The notes under the pieces: generated by a model
The model's database searches: none
The model's input: the letters and a program-made list of their open reading frames with translations, nothing else
Told to the model about the DNA's origin: nothing
Assembly (NCBI GenBank): GCA_032622095.1
Contig: CP136064.1
Coordinates: forward strand, 176,158,247 to 176,222,246
Length of the DNA stretch: 64,000 nt
Reading direction: 5' to 3'
Origin: Siphonodentalium dalli
Lineage: Eukaryota > Mollusca > Scaphopoda > Gadilida > Siphonodentaliidae
Part shown: positions 10,574-23,065 of the stretch, piece after piece
How the letters are laid out: each line of letters begins with the position of its first letter
Numbering within the stretch: the stretch's first letter is position 1
Program-made: the position numbers and the translations under genes

Positions 10574-12073
10574 TACACCAAATACTCAAAATGCTTCTGA
10601 TTCCCACTTGACATCAAGACAATCCATTAAATCAGAATGCCCATATTAAGTAATATTTTACGATCCCTTATCAGTTGGTGCATGTTATTTTTTTTTCTGA
10701 TTTGAACGCAAGTCATATTGCCAATAAACTAAACTGGAATCACCAGTATACCTCTTGGATAATTTATTTAAAGGGGTACTGTACATTAAATCTTGCCATT
10801 TATTGGACCATTTCCTATTATACTCAGCATAATATTTCCAACATTTGAGCCATGGATTATAATTACGATTTTGTTTACATCGTTTCATAGAGCAAATGAG
10901 AGTATTTCGCGCTCATCCATGGCTCAAAATTCATTCATTGTAGCATATATTCTGTTGAGTATAATATGAGATGATCCCATAAATGGCTGCATTTAATATA
11001 GAGTCCCCCTTTAATTGCAGAAAGTAAAGCCCTCTTGATGTTTGTATTTTGTCAAACAAGGCCAATTCACTGAGAGGCCTTCATTTGCACTGAGAGGCCG
11101 CCAACCGTTTTGGCAGTGTAGTGTTTGGAGCCTCTATTTGTGGAGACTCCTCTTCTTCATGTTCATATCTAGGTGCTCTAATTATGTTGGTTTACATTCC
11201 GTGCCATTTGTTTGCATATTATCAGTATTGTCCATTGGCAAAAAGTCGTTTTTACATGCTCAAAAACAAGAAATTTATTTTTATGACGAGAAAACAAAAA
11301 TTCCAAATTTTATTCAAAGAAATCCTAACATATTGTCTAACATATTGTGGAAACACATACTGGAAGTTCAATATTACATTTCTTTCTGAGTTTTTCTTAT
11401 ATTCTGCTAAATAGTAACCAAGAAAAACTTTTCATAAAGGAAGCTTATTTTCCTAGTATTACAGTGGAGAATTGTGGGGATATCTTCGCTTTTACTATTA
11501 GTACTGCATGATAAAAGTATCTCAGTATATAACATCCAATTGTTTGACATAACTATAATTTTTAACTATAATTTCAACAATGCTTACTTTCTATTTTTTT
11601 ATAATGCAGAACTTACCCACACATGAAGGGTATCAAATAATTGGTATTGAGTCTGTTAGTGCTGTAGGTTAGTATAGGATGCAATAAGTTTCCATAGGTT
11701 CAAGAATCTTTTAACTCCCTATCATTCAGATTGTATTTGCAGTTATAACTTCCAGTATGTTTTCCGATGCATGTATATTGAGCAGATTGTGTTTTCGTCT
11801 TTGTTGACAGCTTTAGTGTTAGTCTTTATGTGCCTTACGTTATGTATTTGTGAATTGTTTGTGTCCCTATTCATTACAGATGTACATATGGGACCCTATC
11901 ACTGTTAGTTTTTGATCATCCATAACAAATTAACTGATCATGAGTTGGATTATATTGTCAGATTTTGTTAACATAATCATAACTTGAGCTTGTTCAAAAG
12001 CTCCATAACATCATATATATATTCTGATGTAACTTTATTTTAAATTTGACACAGTTGCCTGGTTTGAGAATCA
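10574..12073. other. Spacer with two overlapping unassigned frames
   Basis: Frames at 11042-11389 and 11121-11414 overlap on the plus strand. The second has a hydrophobic stretch (YLGALIMLVYIPCHLFAYY) but matches no family I know. The base use is like the surroundings, so I do not call a gene. Confidence 0.35.
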
Positions 12074-12338
12074 TTAACCCTTGTTTCACTAAATCGATTC
12101 TCCCATTGGGTAATAATCATAAGCATTTGAATGGTCTATTAATTTTCTCAAGGGATATTCAGGAAATATAAGCTGACGTCAGATACTAATGCAGAAGGAT
12201 TCCCACAGGTGTCTTCATTGGTGGGAAATGTTCAAATAATAAGTTCAACAAATGGCCTATGGCTGTTTGTTGAACATATTAGCTGAACATATTCTAAGGG
12301 AACTATTCATCAATGAGTATTTAGTATAGAAATGTTAA
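12074..12338 (+). mobile_element. TIR transposon family C, copy 3
   Basis: TTAACCCTTGTTTCACTAAA to TTTAGTATAGAAATGTTAA, with the AATAATAAGTTCAACAAATG block and an inverted GTTTGTTGAACATATTA. Confidence 0.7.
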
Positions 12339-12687
12339 GATGGGTCAAAATTAGTATTATACACCATTGGAAAACTTATTTTGAAATACGTTGAATAGGC
12401 CCTAGTCTCTGCGTTGTTGGCACATAAGTGGCGAAAATATTTGTTAATATATATTCTACTATTTTTTTTAATTCAACAGCAAATTTTCAATTGTCAATCA
12501 CAGGTCACTGGCACTGAATTGGTCATAATACTAAAAGTACCTATATATAAGACAAGATTCCTAACTCTACGAATCGAGAATTTCCACATGTCCCTAACAA
12601 GTGGCCACAAATGCAATAATAGAGAAAATTATAAAATATAAAGTTAGAATAATCATATTCCTCCAACAATTCCCTACATTTTGATAT

Positions 12688-12893
12688 ATGGATCAATCAT
12701 GTTCGGTTAACGACAGCGGCGAAATCTTCCCTGAAACCATCAAGACTGGCAGAAAAACTTGGTCGAACAAGACTTTGTCCAGTCTCATAGCATTATACTG
12801 TATCAAGTTTTGTTTGACCACTTTTTTCGCCAGTCTCCCAATGGTTTCATGGGGGATATCATCTCCAGTACTAGCTCTACATGGTTGATCCAT
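12688..12893. repeat. ~206 bp imperfect palindrome
   Basis: TATGGATCAATCATGTTCGG on the left pairs with the complement of the right end (ATGTAGAGC...GGTTGATCCATAG) and with inner words CTGGC..AAAAA.TGGTC. Because it folds back, a 66-codon frame opens on each strand; neither looks like a protein. Confidence 0.6.
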
Positions 12894-13140
12894 AGATGAA
12901 ATTAAAGGGAATTATTCCAGGAATTCGATGGCTGTCCAGATATATTTCTTTTTCTAATAGTATTTCCATAATGATATGTTGTGTGACCGGAGTGAGTCAT
13001 GTTCGACCACTTTCTATGTCCGGTCTCCAGTGGTGTCTGATGCTTTCGTAGAAGATATATCCACTGCTGCTAGGTGCACATGGTTGACTCGGTATACCAA
13101 AATGAAGGGAATTATTCAAGGAATATGACTATTTGATTAC
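12831..13140 (+). repeat. Diverged direct duplication of the palindrome's right half
   Basis: The right half (CCAGTCTCCCAATGGT...ACATGGTTGATCC...AAAGGGAATTATTCCAGGAA) recurs at about 13016-13140 (CCGGTCTCCAGTGGTGTCTG...GCACATGGTTGACTC...GAAGGGAATTATTCAAGGAA). Spacing is about 185 bp. Confidence 0.55.
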
Positions 13141-14018
13141 TGTGTTTTGTTTTCATATATTGCTGTATTTCTGGCCATGGTATCGAGGACTTGTTGAAAT
13201 TCTACATTTTGGGAGTTAAAAAACCTTAAAATTGTCTTAAATATAGGTACTTTTTGTGTCATGATCAATGTGTTGTCAATAGCATCATTGATTCAGGGAA
13301 TTGCCAAATGTATTTCTCACTCGTAATGTTGTTGGAAACAAACAGATAGTAGAAACCATGTGAAAATCAGAATCACTAAACGTAACTAAAATTGTTTTAT
13401 CTTTCAACTGAACATTAATTACAAGTAACAGTATTATATACTTTACTAGCAACAATTCCTAACACAACCTGCATGACTTTATCTCTGTTATTTGCATGCT
13501 GCGGTAATTATTCTATTACACTCAGAAGTGCAGACTGCATTCCATATTTTAACATTGGATGACGACAATGACGTCATTTTGGTATACAAAATAAAATCTG
13601 GCTCAGACTTCACATAATGTATCTGTCATACCAATTTGCTGTCATTGTGGTTATATAAGCCACGGAGATATCAGGAGATCCGGTGGAGGTAATATTTATT
13701 TATTTTTCAGCTTATTTATTACGAGATAAGATGGAACTTGGGTCATTGTGTTCACAATTGGGAGGTATTTCCGATACTGATTTGATATGGCTGAGGGGTT
13801 CAAAAAGAGACATCCAGGTATCTTAATGTCCCACAATGTTGCTGGAAATAGCAATTTTGTCCCCACAACTATATAGCCATACAGCCTCAATTTAAGTGTG
13901 GTTTTCATAGGTACTCACATTCACACCGATAACAATAATTCATTAGTCGAGAATAAAATATGTCCTCCCACTCCATATTTCTGTTGGATGTAAATCTAGT
14001 AATTGATTTATATTGGCC
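13141..14018. other. Spacer, nothing recognised
   Basis: No gene-like frame and no clear repeat. Confidence 0.45.
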
Positions 14019-14118
14019 TTTCTGTAAAATTTCACATGCCAGACTGAACACAATTTCAGCATGTCAATTCGAAGAAAAAAAAATGCAGTAGAGTCTGTCA
14101 TGTGAAATTTTACAGAAA
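14019..14118. repeat. Inverted repeat with 26 bp arms
   Basis: TTTCTGTAAAATTTCACATG at 14019 and its complement ending at 14118 agree over about 25 of 26 bp, with a 48-base loop that contains a 9-A run. Function unknown; probably the core of a small foldback element. Confidence 0.55.
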
Positions 14119-14303
14119 CCATCACATTCTATCAAATTGTGGACTTGTTGGTTCGAAAGTATTATTTTTTATCGAGCAACACTGAATTTACAGTGATATA
14201 TTGTTATGACATTTTCTTTCCTGAAAACAGATTGAACACAGATGATATTGCTAACCTGAAACTGAGATTTGAGATAGGAGACTAAATTCTTAATACAGTT
14301 ATA

Positions 14304-14520
14304 TACAGTAATGCTCAAAATAATCGACTCCTTAACCACAGCAGAATTATGGGTAATTATTCAGGATTTAGTCGGAAATATGGCTTGTTGCCATTCATCG
14401 GAAAGCTCTCAGCAAGAGCTTTCCGATGAATGGCAACAAGCCATATTTCCGACTAAATCCTGAAAAATTACCCATAATTCTGCTGTGGTTAAGGAGTCGA
14501 TTATTTAGAGCATTACTGTA
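14304..14520. mobile_element. Family A palindromic transposon, full length
   Basis: TACAGTAATGCTCAAAATAA to TTTAGAGCATTACTGTA. Full arms and a CTCTCAGCAAGAGC turn. Confidence 0.8.
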
Positions 14521-15037
14521 GTTGATAAGAAATCGGCAATTTTGGTATGAAAATTGATAAATCAGTGCAAACAGGTTTGCTTTAGATCATTGAAGGTAAG
14601 CAACAATAATAGTGAATCAGCAAATTCTTAGTTGAAAGAGATGTTGGTAACATCTTTCATATTGTTTGAGACAGTTACATTTACGAAGTTAGTGATATTT
14701 AAATGGCCTTTTGTTTCCAATAATTTGCCACAACATGCATACATTGCATGCCTATGTAAGCACCATTGCTGCGAAGGTAGTGCTCAATTAAAGTAACAGA
14801 ACCGTTATGAGGGTATAAAACTCATTTAAAAGACTCATGTGAAGAACAGGTTAGTTCTTAGTAACCCTGTGTCACTAAAATACTTATAGGCACCATGCCC
14901 TAGACACTGGATTCAATACTTCCAAGAGGTTGCCATTTCCTCTTGCAGTAGATGAGGAATGTTACATCGTTATTGAATTGGTACTAATCCACTCTGTTAT
15001 AGACTGCTCACTCCCTTTGTGTCTGTGGGTGGGTGAC
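14521..15037. other. Spacer between two family A palindromes
   Basis: No supported feature. Confidence 0.45.
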
Positions 15038-15254
15038 TACAGTAATGCCTGAAGTATATGACCCTTTAACCACAGCAGAATTATGGGATTTTTTTCAGGA
15101 TTTAGTCAGAAATATGGCTTGTTGCCATTCATTGGAAAGCTCTCACCGAGAGCTTTCCGATGAATGGCAGCAAGCCATATTTTCGACAAAATCCTGAAAA
15201 CTTTCCCATAATTCTGCTGTGGTTTAGGGGTCAATTATTTAGGACATTACTGTA
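15038..15254. mobile_element. Family A palindromic transposon, full length, more diverged
   Basis: TACAGTAATGCCTGAAGTAT to TTTAGGACATTACTGTA. The arms carry more mismatches than the 4141 and 14304 copies, so this is probably an older insertion. Confidence 0.75.
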
Positions 15255-17135
15255 CTTTCCCAGTCTGATTGAGTCTGGGGTAGTTTATACCTTTTTTCCC
15301 CCCGAAACTTTACTTAAGAGTGATGTCTACTGACCTATACTGAATGGGAATTATCATTACTTTGCATAAAATATAACAGGATAGTGCTGTTATGACAATA
15401 GGAAAGTAAGCAAACCTTCTAAATCATCTTGCTTCAGTGCAAGACACATTTTAGAAGGATTTTTTTTAATAGAATTTTTTAATTCACAATTGGTTTTTAG
15501 ACAAATTTCTTGAAGTCTGATTTATATTTCCAACTCATTATCTGGATTGTGTTCAATCACATTAATTTAAATTGATCAGCTGGATCAATTCTGAGTTAAA
15601 TCTAACTGAAGATGGGTGCAGCATGGAATCATATCTTTATGTCTTTTGAACAGAGTGACATGATTGGCTTGAAAGGAAAACATGGAAGGCTTTGGAGAGA
15701 GAAAAAACATTGATATACTTAATATATTCCTATAAATTGAATTTTATAACAAAATGTTTTTATTCTTCCATTCTAAAAACAAATCACAAGCAACATAAAT
15801 ATGGGACTAATTATCAAAATCTTTTAATTTAAAATAAATTTTTAGAAATAGATTCTATCTAACTGTATGGTCTGTTTGTGAATGGTAGTTATCCTTTCAA
15901 TCTTATCATGTCGTCTGTTTTGCTGTAACTATTATGCTAAATCTTGATGCATCTTCAATTGAAAGCTTACTTATTGAAACTGATGGCTTACAAGAGAAGT
16001 CAGTCATGTTTTCAAATAATAATCATTGAAACCCTCCTTGTTTTTGAAATTACAAATTTTATCATGTTAAATATTAATAATAATTTTAATATAAATTCCC
16101 CAGTAATTTGGCTGTTATAATAGAGTATTTCATCTATTTATTTTGTGTTATTCTTTAGCATTTTATTCATAATAATGTCTTGATGTGATTGTCCATTAGC
16201 TGTTACTTGGTTAAACTTTTATTTAAGCTTGAAATTAAAGGTTTCTCATTCTAATTTTGTGTTTCTCTATTATCCATGAAAGAGGGATAAAAATTATGTT
16301 CATTTACCTTCATTCTATATTCCCGGGTACAAGAATGCTATCATCAGGGAAATTCAAAATATTAAAGATGCACAATCCAAATCAATGTTCCTAAATTAAT
16401 AATTCTTTGGCTTCGGGGGTAAACAAATATGTGATTCGAGGAACCACCCATCAAAGCTCAGAGTGATCAGATAACGATTTTTGAAATTTTTTATTTCTCA
16501 AAATGTGTACAATATTTGTGGCCCAGAATAAAGTCGTCACACCGAAGGTCTCGGATGAAGATGCAGATGAAGATGGATAACTCTAAAAAAAGTGGTATTA
16601 CATGTACAGTAATATTTCATTGAACAACATGTTGATAAATAACATGTTTTGGGAAATTTTATACCATAGTTGACCGCGGTTAGCAATATTTTGTTGTAAT
16701 AAACTAAATCTGATAACTAAAGCATATTTTGAAGAAATGTTGTAACTTGATGATATGGGGACCTTCTGATCGGATTGAGTATCTTTAAATAGCCTCAGAA
16801 AAAAGTATTTATCCACATTGTTTACATCATAATTGGTCTTTCATAGGATCTGATGGAAGGGTAGAAATAATGGCACAGATGAGACATAGCAAAACATGCT
16901 TTGATCATTATTATGCAGTTCCATGTGTTGGTCATCGACCCGCTATCCCATTTTCAATTCCACGAGCAATATTGTCTAATACAAAGGGTCCTAGTTTTAT
17001 TATTCGAATTAAACTAGTTTGTCATTCTTTGATCTAGTCTGGTAGATGGGTGGGTGACCTAGAATAAATTAGTAACAAGGCGGTTTTGGTATCATTCTGT
17101 GCGGTTTTGCCGTCATTCTCTGCCCGAGAGACAGA
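15255..17135. other. AT-rich spacer, nothing recognised
   Basis: GGCGGTTTTGGTATCATTC near 17080 resembles text at about 62450 (GCGGTTTTGGTGTCATTC), a trace of the dispersed repeat family. Otherwise featureless. Confidence 0.4.
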
Positions 17136-17603
17136 CAGTCATTAATTATACCCCCGCAATGAAGTTGTGGGGGGTGGGTATACTGGAATCAGCTCGTCTG
17201 TCGTCCGTGGACACAAATTTGTCTGGAGTTTTTCTCAGTCGTTTTGTGATCATTTTCCGTGAAACTTGGCACAGACATCAACCACTATGGGAACCTGTGC
17301 ACCTGCGATTATGACATCTGTTCGTCTTTTTTTGGTAGAGTTATCGCCCTTTTTCAACTTAGAAATTTTTCGCAACATGTATAATTTTGTCCGAGCTTTT
17401 ATATATACATTTTTAGGTCAATTTAAAAAAAACTTGTTACAGATATTTAGTACCATGGGAACCTGTGCACCCGCGATTATGACGTCTGTCTGACTTTTTT
17501 TTGTGGAGTTATCCCCCTTTTTCGACTTTATTTGCCACATGCATAATGTCCGAGCTTTTATTCCTACATTTTTATGTGTACCCATACCATGTATGGTACA
17601 CAT
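17136..17603 (+). mobile_element. Helentron-like element with ~169 bp tandem monomers, copy 1 (3' end lost)
   Basis: Starts with a TATACCCCCGCAATGAAG...GGTATACTGGAATCAGC hairpin head. Monomers are marked by CCTGTGCACCTGCGATTATG (17294 and 17462, 168 bp apart) and by GAGTTATC.CCCTTTTTC. It breaks off at a small palindrome, ATGTGTACC...GGTACACAT (17574-17600). No protein frame; the overlapping reading frames are repeat artefacts. Confidence 0.6.
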
Positions 17604-17699
17604 AATGCTGACGTCCGGATCAACCATCCACCGTTCGACCGTCTGTATGTCTGTCCATCTGTCCATAGACACTATCCGATTCGATTACTCGTGTTCAAA

Positions 17700-20100
17700 T
17701 TTTATTTAAATGTTTATGATGACACACTCCTCACCTGTATAGTTTTTGGTATCGATCGGTTGATCAGTTAAGAAATTATTAACACTTTGCATCCACACAT
17801 GGGCATGAGCTATCCAATGCTGTAACCTAAGTATTTTTTATCCGGTTGCGTTAATATTTTATATGTAGGTTTATAATGACACACCCTCACCTGTATAGTT
17901 TTTGGTATAGAATGGTTGATCGGTTTAGAAAATAATTAACCCTGCACACAAATGCTATCTGATGAATCTAAGTCAAACAATTTTCTTCTGATCTGCCTCA
18001 TATTTCTTAATTAGTTCTTTCTTAGCACGTTCTTCATCTGTATGGATTTTGGTATTGTTTAGTTAACCCTTTCCACTCTTGTTTTTAAATAGAATTCATC
18101 CAAGCCAGGATGACTTAAATATTTTTCATCTGATCAGCACCAAATCCTCACCCCAAAATACAGATCAAGTTTAAATTTGGGATTGATCCGCTATATTTTA
18201 ATAGTTATGGCCATTTATAATTCAAGTAGCTGATAATGTAATTAATACCTGTTTGCCACTGTAAGATTTGAAGAGAACTTCTCATCACACAGAGCCTGTC
18301 ATTGGTTTTAGTTTTGTTCAGCTGGACAGGAGATAGATAGCACATGACTAGCAGAGTCTGTTGATAAAATCTGTCAAAATATAATTAATGGATGGCTCTC
18401 TATTAGTTTTCTGTGCAATATTAAGTTAACCCCTTAGTTGAAACCGGTTCATTTAATAGTTAATGTACACTCAATAAGACACCTATTCTAAAAGAATAAA
18501 TTGGAATGGTCCATTGTTTTATTATACCCCCCGCAACGAAGTTGGGGGGGGGGGGTATACTGGAATCAGCTTGTCCGTCGTCTGTCCGTGAACACAAATT
18601 TGTCCGGAGTTTTTCTCAGTCGTTTTTTTTATCAATTTCCGTGAAACTTGGTACAGAGGTCTGTCGGACATTTTTGGTGGAGTTATCCCCCTTTTTCGAC
18701 TTAGAAATTTTTCGCAACATGTATAATTTTGTCCGAGCTTTTATTCCTACATTTTTAGGTCAATTTTTTTTAAACTTGGCACAGATATTTAGTACCATGT
18801 GAACCTGTGCACCTGCGATTATGACGTCTGTCCGACATTTTTTGGTGGAGTTATCCCCCTTTTTCGACTTAGAATTTTTTTTGCAACATGCATAATTTTG
18901 TCCGAGCTTTTATTCCTACATTTTTAGGTCAATGTTTTTTAATCTTGGTACTGATATTTAGTACCATGGGAACCTGTGCACCTGCGATTATGATGTCTGT
19001 CCGACTTTTTTTATGGAGTTATTCCCCTTTTTCGACTTAGAACATTTTCGCAACATGCATAATTTTGTCCGAGCCTTTATTCCTACATTTTTCGGTCAAT
19101 ATGTTTAAGATTAGGGTTAGGGTTGTGCACCTGCAATGGGAACTGTTATTTTATTATTTTAACTAAATGTTTACTGACATGTGAAACATCTTAGTATTTT
19201 AAAAACACGTGGGTATCCTTAGTCCCATTGGGACAGTCACACCTCTAGTTTGTAGGGATGCTTTACAGACATTGCTATTTATTGACATTGTTGTTGAACA
19301 GACACTGTATTTTAGAAATAAATTAACCCACCCATCCCATGGTTCCATCATATGATGTCATTGAAAATGATTAACCCTCTCAACACATATCGTCTTCTGA
19401 TGTTTTTCATCTGATCAATCTCCTATTCTATGTCCAGGTTGATGGTGATCCACTTTTCACTTGCATGTATTTTGGGATTAAAATTAACCCATTCCATAGA
19501 CACATGATATCTGATAGGCAGATATTAGATTATCTCTTTCACCTTGAGCCAGGTTCAGTAAGGATTTCTATAAGCCACCAATTGAAAATTCATCATTTGA
19601 GGAAATATCTTATTTTGAAATTCCCTCAATTGCATTTGGGCTGCAGGATAATAATGGTGCTGGTATTCTTGAGGGCTAAGTTGAGGCTGACTTATTGGTC
19701 AAATATTTTTCACCCGATCATGATGCATTCTTCACCTGTATATATTTTGGTATTGACTGAATGGTTTTGAAAATATTAACCCTACATATAGTAATATTTC
19801 TGCTGTTTACAGACATTGTATCTTTCCAATGATCAGCTTAGAATAAAATTAACCATAGATATACTGTATGCGATCCAATGTTATGACTCTAATATTTTCA
19901 ATTTGACCATTCTCATATCTCACCTTTAGTTATCTGACAATTCTGCATTCAAATATTGTATATCCAACCATTATCCAAATCATATCTAATATCAAGGTCT
20001 ATACACCCCTCACTTTTATAGATGTTCAGGAATTGGTTGGTCTCTAATCTCAATGATCCCATAACTTTTAATATGCAGCTAACACAACAACATAATATGT
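17700..20100 (+). repeat. Decayed satellite, ~150 bp period, interrupted by an element
   Basis: The phrase CTCACCTGTATAGTTTTTGG recurs near 17734, 17889, 18036 (as CTTCATCTGTATGGATTTTG) and 19733, each followed by a GGT...TTAACC section, with poorer copies to about 20060. Spacing is 147-155 bp. The 18522-19243 element splits the array. Confidence 0.45.
18522..19243 (+). mobile_element. Helentron-like element with ~169 bp monomers, copy 2 (both ends)
   Basis: The head TTATACCCCCCGCAACGAAG with a G-run partner is followed by three monomers (CCTGTGCACC at 18804 and 18973, 169 bp apart). The 3' part carries TTAGGGTTAGGG and ends in the hairpin GTCCCATTGGGAC. A head hairpin, a monomer core and a 3' hairpin suit a Helitron/Helentron-derived non-autonomous element. 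Confidence 0.65.
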
Positions 20101-20499
20101 TATGACTCAGGTTCCACTGTAAGAAGTAGATAAATAGAGTTATTATGATGTTATTTACTTAATTTTTTAACTATTATATCTTTAACAGCTATGGTGCGTC
20201 TGTCTGACTATGGTTGGGCATAATTAGCTTTATCACTCTATAACACATACATGTATCTGTGTTGGAGTGACCTAATAGGTTGAAATTGAATGCCATATAC
20301 ATGTTCCTAACTTCCTATTGTGTTTATATGAGCAAGTTGCCCAATAAGTTTGATTCCACAAGGGAACTATTAATTAGTAGTAAGCTGTTAATTGTTGAAA
20401 GTCTTACACTCATGAAAAGGTTGATGTAAAGATTTATGAAAATAGCTAATCACTATCGCCAATGTATGGTTAAACATCTGCCAATCGTGATCGGCCTCT

Positions 20500-20828
20500 C
20501 GTTAGGTCAATGTTATTGAAACTTACACAGATATTTAGTGCTATGTGAACCTGTGCACCTGCGATTATGATATATATCTGACTTTTTTGGTGCGCAGTTA
20601 TTCCGCTTTTTTTACTTAGAGCATTTTCGCAACATGCATAATTTTGTCCAAGCTTTTATTCCTACATTTTTCAGTCAATAGGTTTAGGATTAGGGGTTAC
20701 GTTGTGCACCTGCAATGGGAATCTGTTATTTTATTATTTTAACTAAATGTTTACTGACATGTGAAACCTCCTAGTGTTTTAAAAACATGGTGGGGGGGTA
20801 TCCTTAGTCCCATTGGGACAGTCACAAA
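20500..20828 (+). mobile_element. Helentron-like element, copy 3 (5'-truncated)
   Basis: One monomer (CCTGTGCACCTGCGATTATG near 20550), the conserved 3' segment (GTTGTGCACCTGCAATGGGA) and the terminal hairpin GTCCCATTGGGAC at about 20807-20819. The head is missing. Confidence 0.6.
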
Positions 20829-21702
20829 AATAGGTTAGAATTGTTTTCATAATTCGATGAGGGGGTGGAGTTTTGACCCCCTACTTTTATCAAAATTTCA
20901 TGACTGATTTAACATTAGTTGTAGATTATGTTTTTTAACCAACAGTCCATATGTTCCTACTTGAAGTCAGGTTAAACTGTTGGACCGAATTGGCCACAAA
21001 TTTTAACGTTATCGGGGATGTCAGGTTGGTAATGTTCCAAAGTTCGCGAGCTTGAAGTATCCATACCATTTGTAACATTCAACCTAACTGTGAACTTATA
21101 TATAGTAATGTGTATTCTTTAAAAAGAGTAAGAGGTTGGAGATATGTCAGTGGTGTGCAATTAGAAATTTCAAAATGGGAGCCCTGCTCATCTGAGAACA
21201 TCCAGCTATGTCCATGTTTAGAATTACATGTCTTAAGTGATTTTGTTACTATATGCATGTCTTAAGTGATTTTGTTAAGTACTGACTGTTGTAGTCTTCA
21301 GAGTCCCAGTCTTCACAGACTTTATAGTATGTTGAGCGACCCACAGTCATTGACTGTCTTGTTATAATATGCTCTTTCATTCAGCAAAATTAATGAGCTT
21401 TCAATATCGTATATTTCATAAAATGTTTTATTTGATGGGAGTATGGTATGAAAATTTAATTGCATATATGTTTTTACACGATAAATCAATTTTGGGAAAT
21501 AGTTGACTTTGTATTCCACGTGCATGCAGCTTCGAAAAGATCAGTGCGCTCTCAGGGTACGCAGTTATTCCATAATGGAAGTATTACCTTCAGTAATTAT
21601 CACAAGTCAGTATGTGGTCCTGTCGCGTGTTGGTTCTTTTCATAAAATGTCAGACAGAAACTTATCTTAAAGATATTAGTAAAAAACGTAACAATTCCAC
21701 TT
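20829..21702. other. Spacer, nothing recognised
   Basis: A short direct duplication of ATGTCTTAAGTGATTTTGTT occurs at about 21228 and 21257. No gene seen. Confidence 0.4.
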
Positions 21703-21957
21703 TCGGTCGCCATTTTGGCAGCCATATTGGACGGGGAGTTCCAATTTTGGGACACAAAGGTGGCGTTATGTCTTAGATTCACAAAAATATATACATGTGT
21801 ATACATATGACAAGATGTTCTCACTAGAATTGCACCAAGCTGACTTATAGGAAAATGGCAGCCATCTTGGACGCCATGTTGAATTACAAAAAAATGCTCA
21901 AAGCGGATTTTAGCGGATTTTTGGATATGTTATAGAGGATATATTCCTCTTCAAAAT
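21703..21957 (+). repeat. Dispersed ~270 bp repeat, copy 1
   Basis: GGTCGCCATTTTGGCAGCCA through ATATATACATGTGTATACAT to AAAGCGGATTTTAGCGGATT. The same order recurs inverted at 62455-62730. No coding potential. Confidence 0.6.
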
Positions 21958-22399
21958 GGTATACAAACCAACTTAGTCCAAATTTTTTCTAGGTCAAACC
22001 TGTTATCGACCAGACTAATTCTTCTCTGAAATAAGAGCTTCCATTTCCGACTGTCCTTCACAGCCGATTATCGGCACCGCGCGGCGGCGAGAAGGCAGTG
22101 AAACTTGGAGTCACATTCAAAGCAACATATAATGTTGGGTAATTTTTTTCTCTCCATCACAACCCACTACAGCACTTTTGTGGCTTTAACAGGAGCATGG
22201 CATGGTAATTACAGTAAAAACTACTATCAGGGACGTGGATAGAGGGTCTTCGTTGGAGGGTGCCAACCTTCAAGTTGGAATTTCCAACTGCACCCCCTTG
22301 TGGATCTTATGAACCAGGCGAAACTACCAAGTTCGTGTTGTACCAAATTGCAACCCAAATTGGTTTGAAATTTCCGAACTGCCATCTCACAGCTAGCGT

Positions 22400-23065
22400 T
22401 GACATTTGAAATCTAAACCTGAAAACTACAAAATCCTTGAACATAGAAGTCTAACTCCAGATAAATAAATTCAGGACTCAATTTTGTTAATTGATTAGCA
22501 GTTTTTAACTGGCCACCGGGCAGGGACCAAGAAACCTCGGCCACATTAGGAGAAAACTTTGAAATATGAACATGAAAACTGCAAAATCTTAGCATCTTAG
22601 TGAAAACTCCAGGTAAAATATGGCGTCAATTCAAACAAAAATAGATCAGCAGTTTTTAACTGGCCACGGGAGAGGGACTATGTATGACCCCTCGGCCGCA
22701 ATGCGAGAATATTTTGAAAACTGCAAAAATCCTAGCATCTAGAGGTCTAACTCCAGGCAAATTCAGACGTCGGTTTTTTTAATTGATTAGCAGTTTTTGA
22801 CTGGCCACCGGGCAGGAAACATGGCCCCTCAGCCCAAATGGGAACAAAATTGGAAATCTGAACATGAAAATTGTTAAATCCTAGCATCTAGAGATGTAAC
22901 TACAGGCAGATTAAGGCCTAGATTTTTTTTAATTAATTATCAGCTTTTGACTGCATGGCCACCGAGGAGGGATCAGAAGCCTCACTGAGATAACCAGTTG
23001 GAGAAAATTTGATAATCTGAACCTGAAAACTGCAAAATCCTAGCAGCTATAGACTAGCACCAAGC
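22400..23065 (+). repeat. Diverged tandem repeat, ~141-151 bp period, 4-5 units
   Basis: AGCAGTTTTTAACTGGCCAC recurs at about 22497, 22648, 22789 and 22940. Each is preceded by CTAACTCCAG and followed by CTGAAAACTGCAAAATCC-type text. The array is flanked by TTTCCAACTGCACCCCCT-type words on both sides. Confidence 0.6.

Noticed and set aside
11042-11414. Two overlapping frames of 115 and 97 codons, one with a hydrophobic stretch
   Set aside because: No family motif, no splice context I can support, and the composition matches the surrounding spacer.
19110-19125. TTAGGGTTAGGG as an interstitial telomere
   Set aside because: Only two units, and it sits at a fixed place in a repeated element whose other copy has a mutated version.
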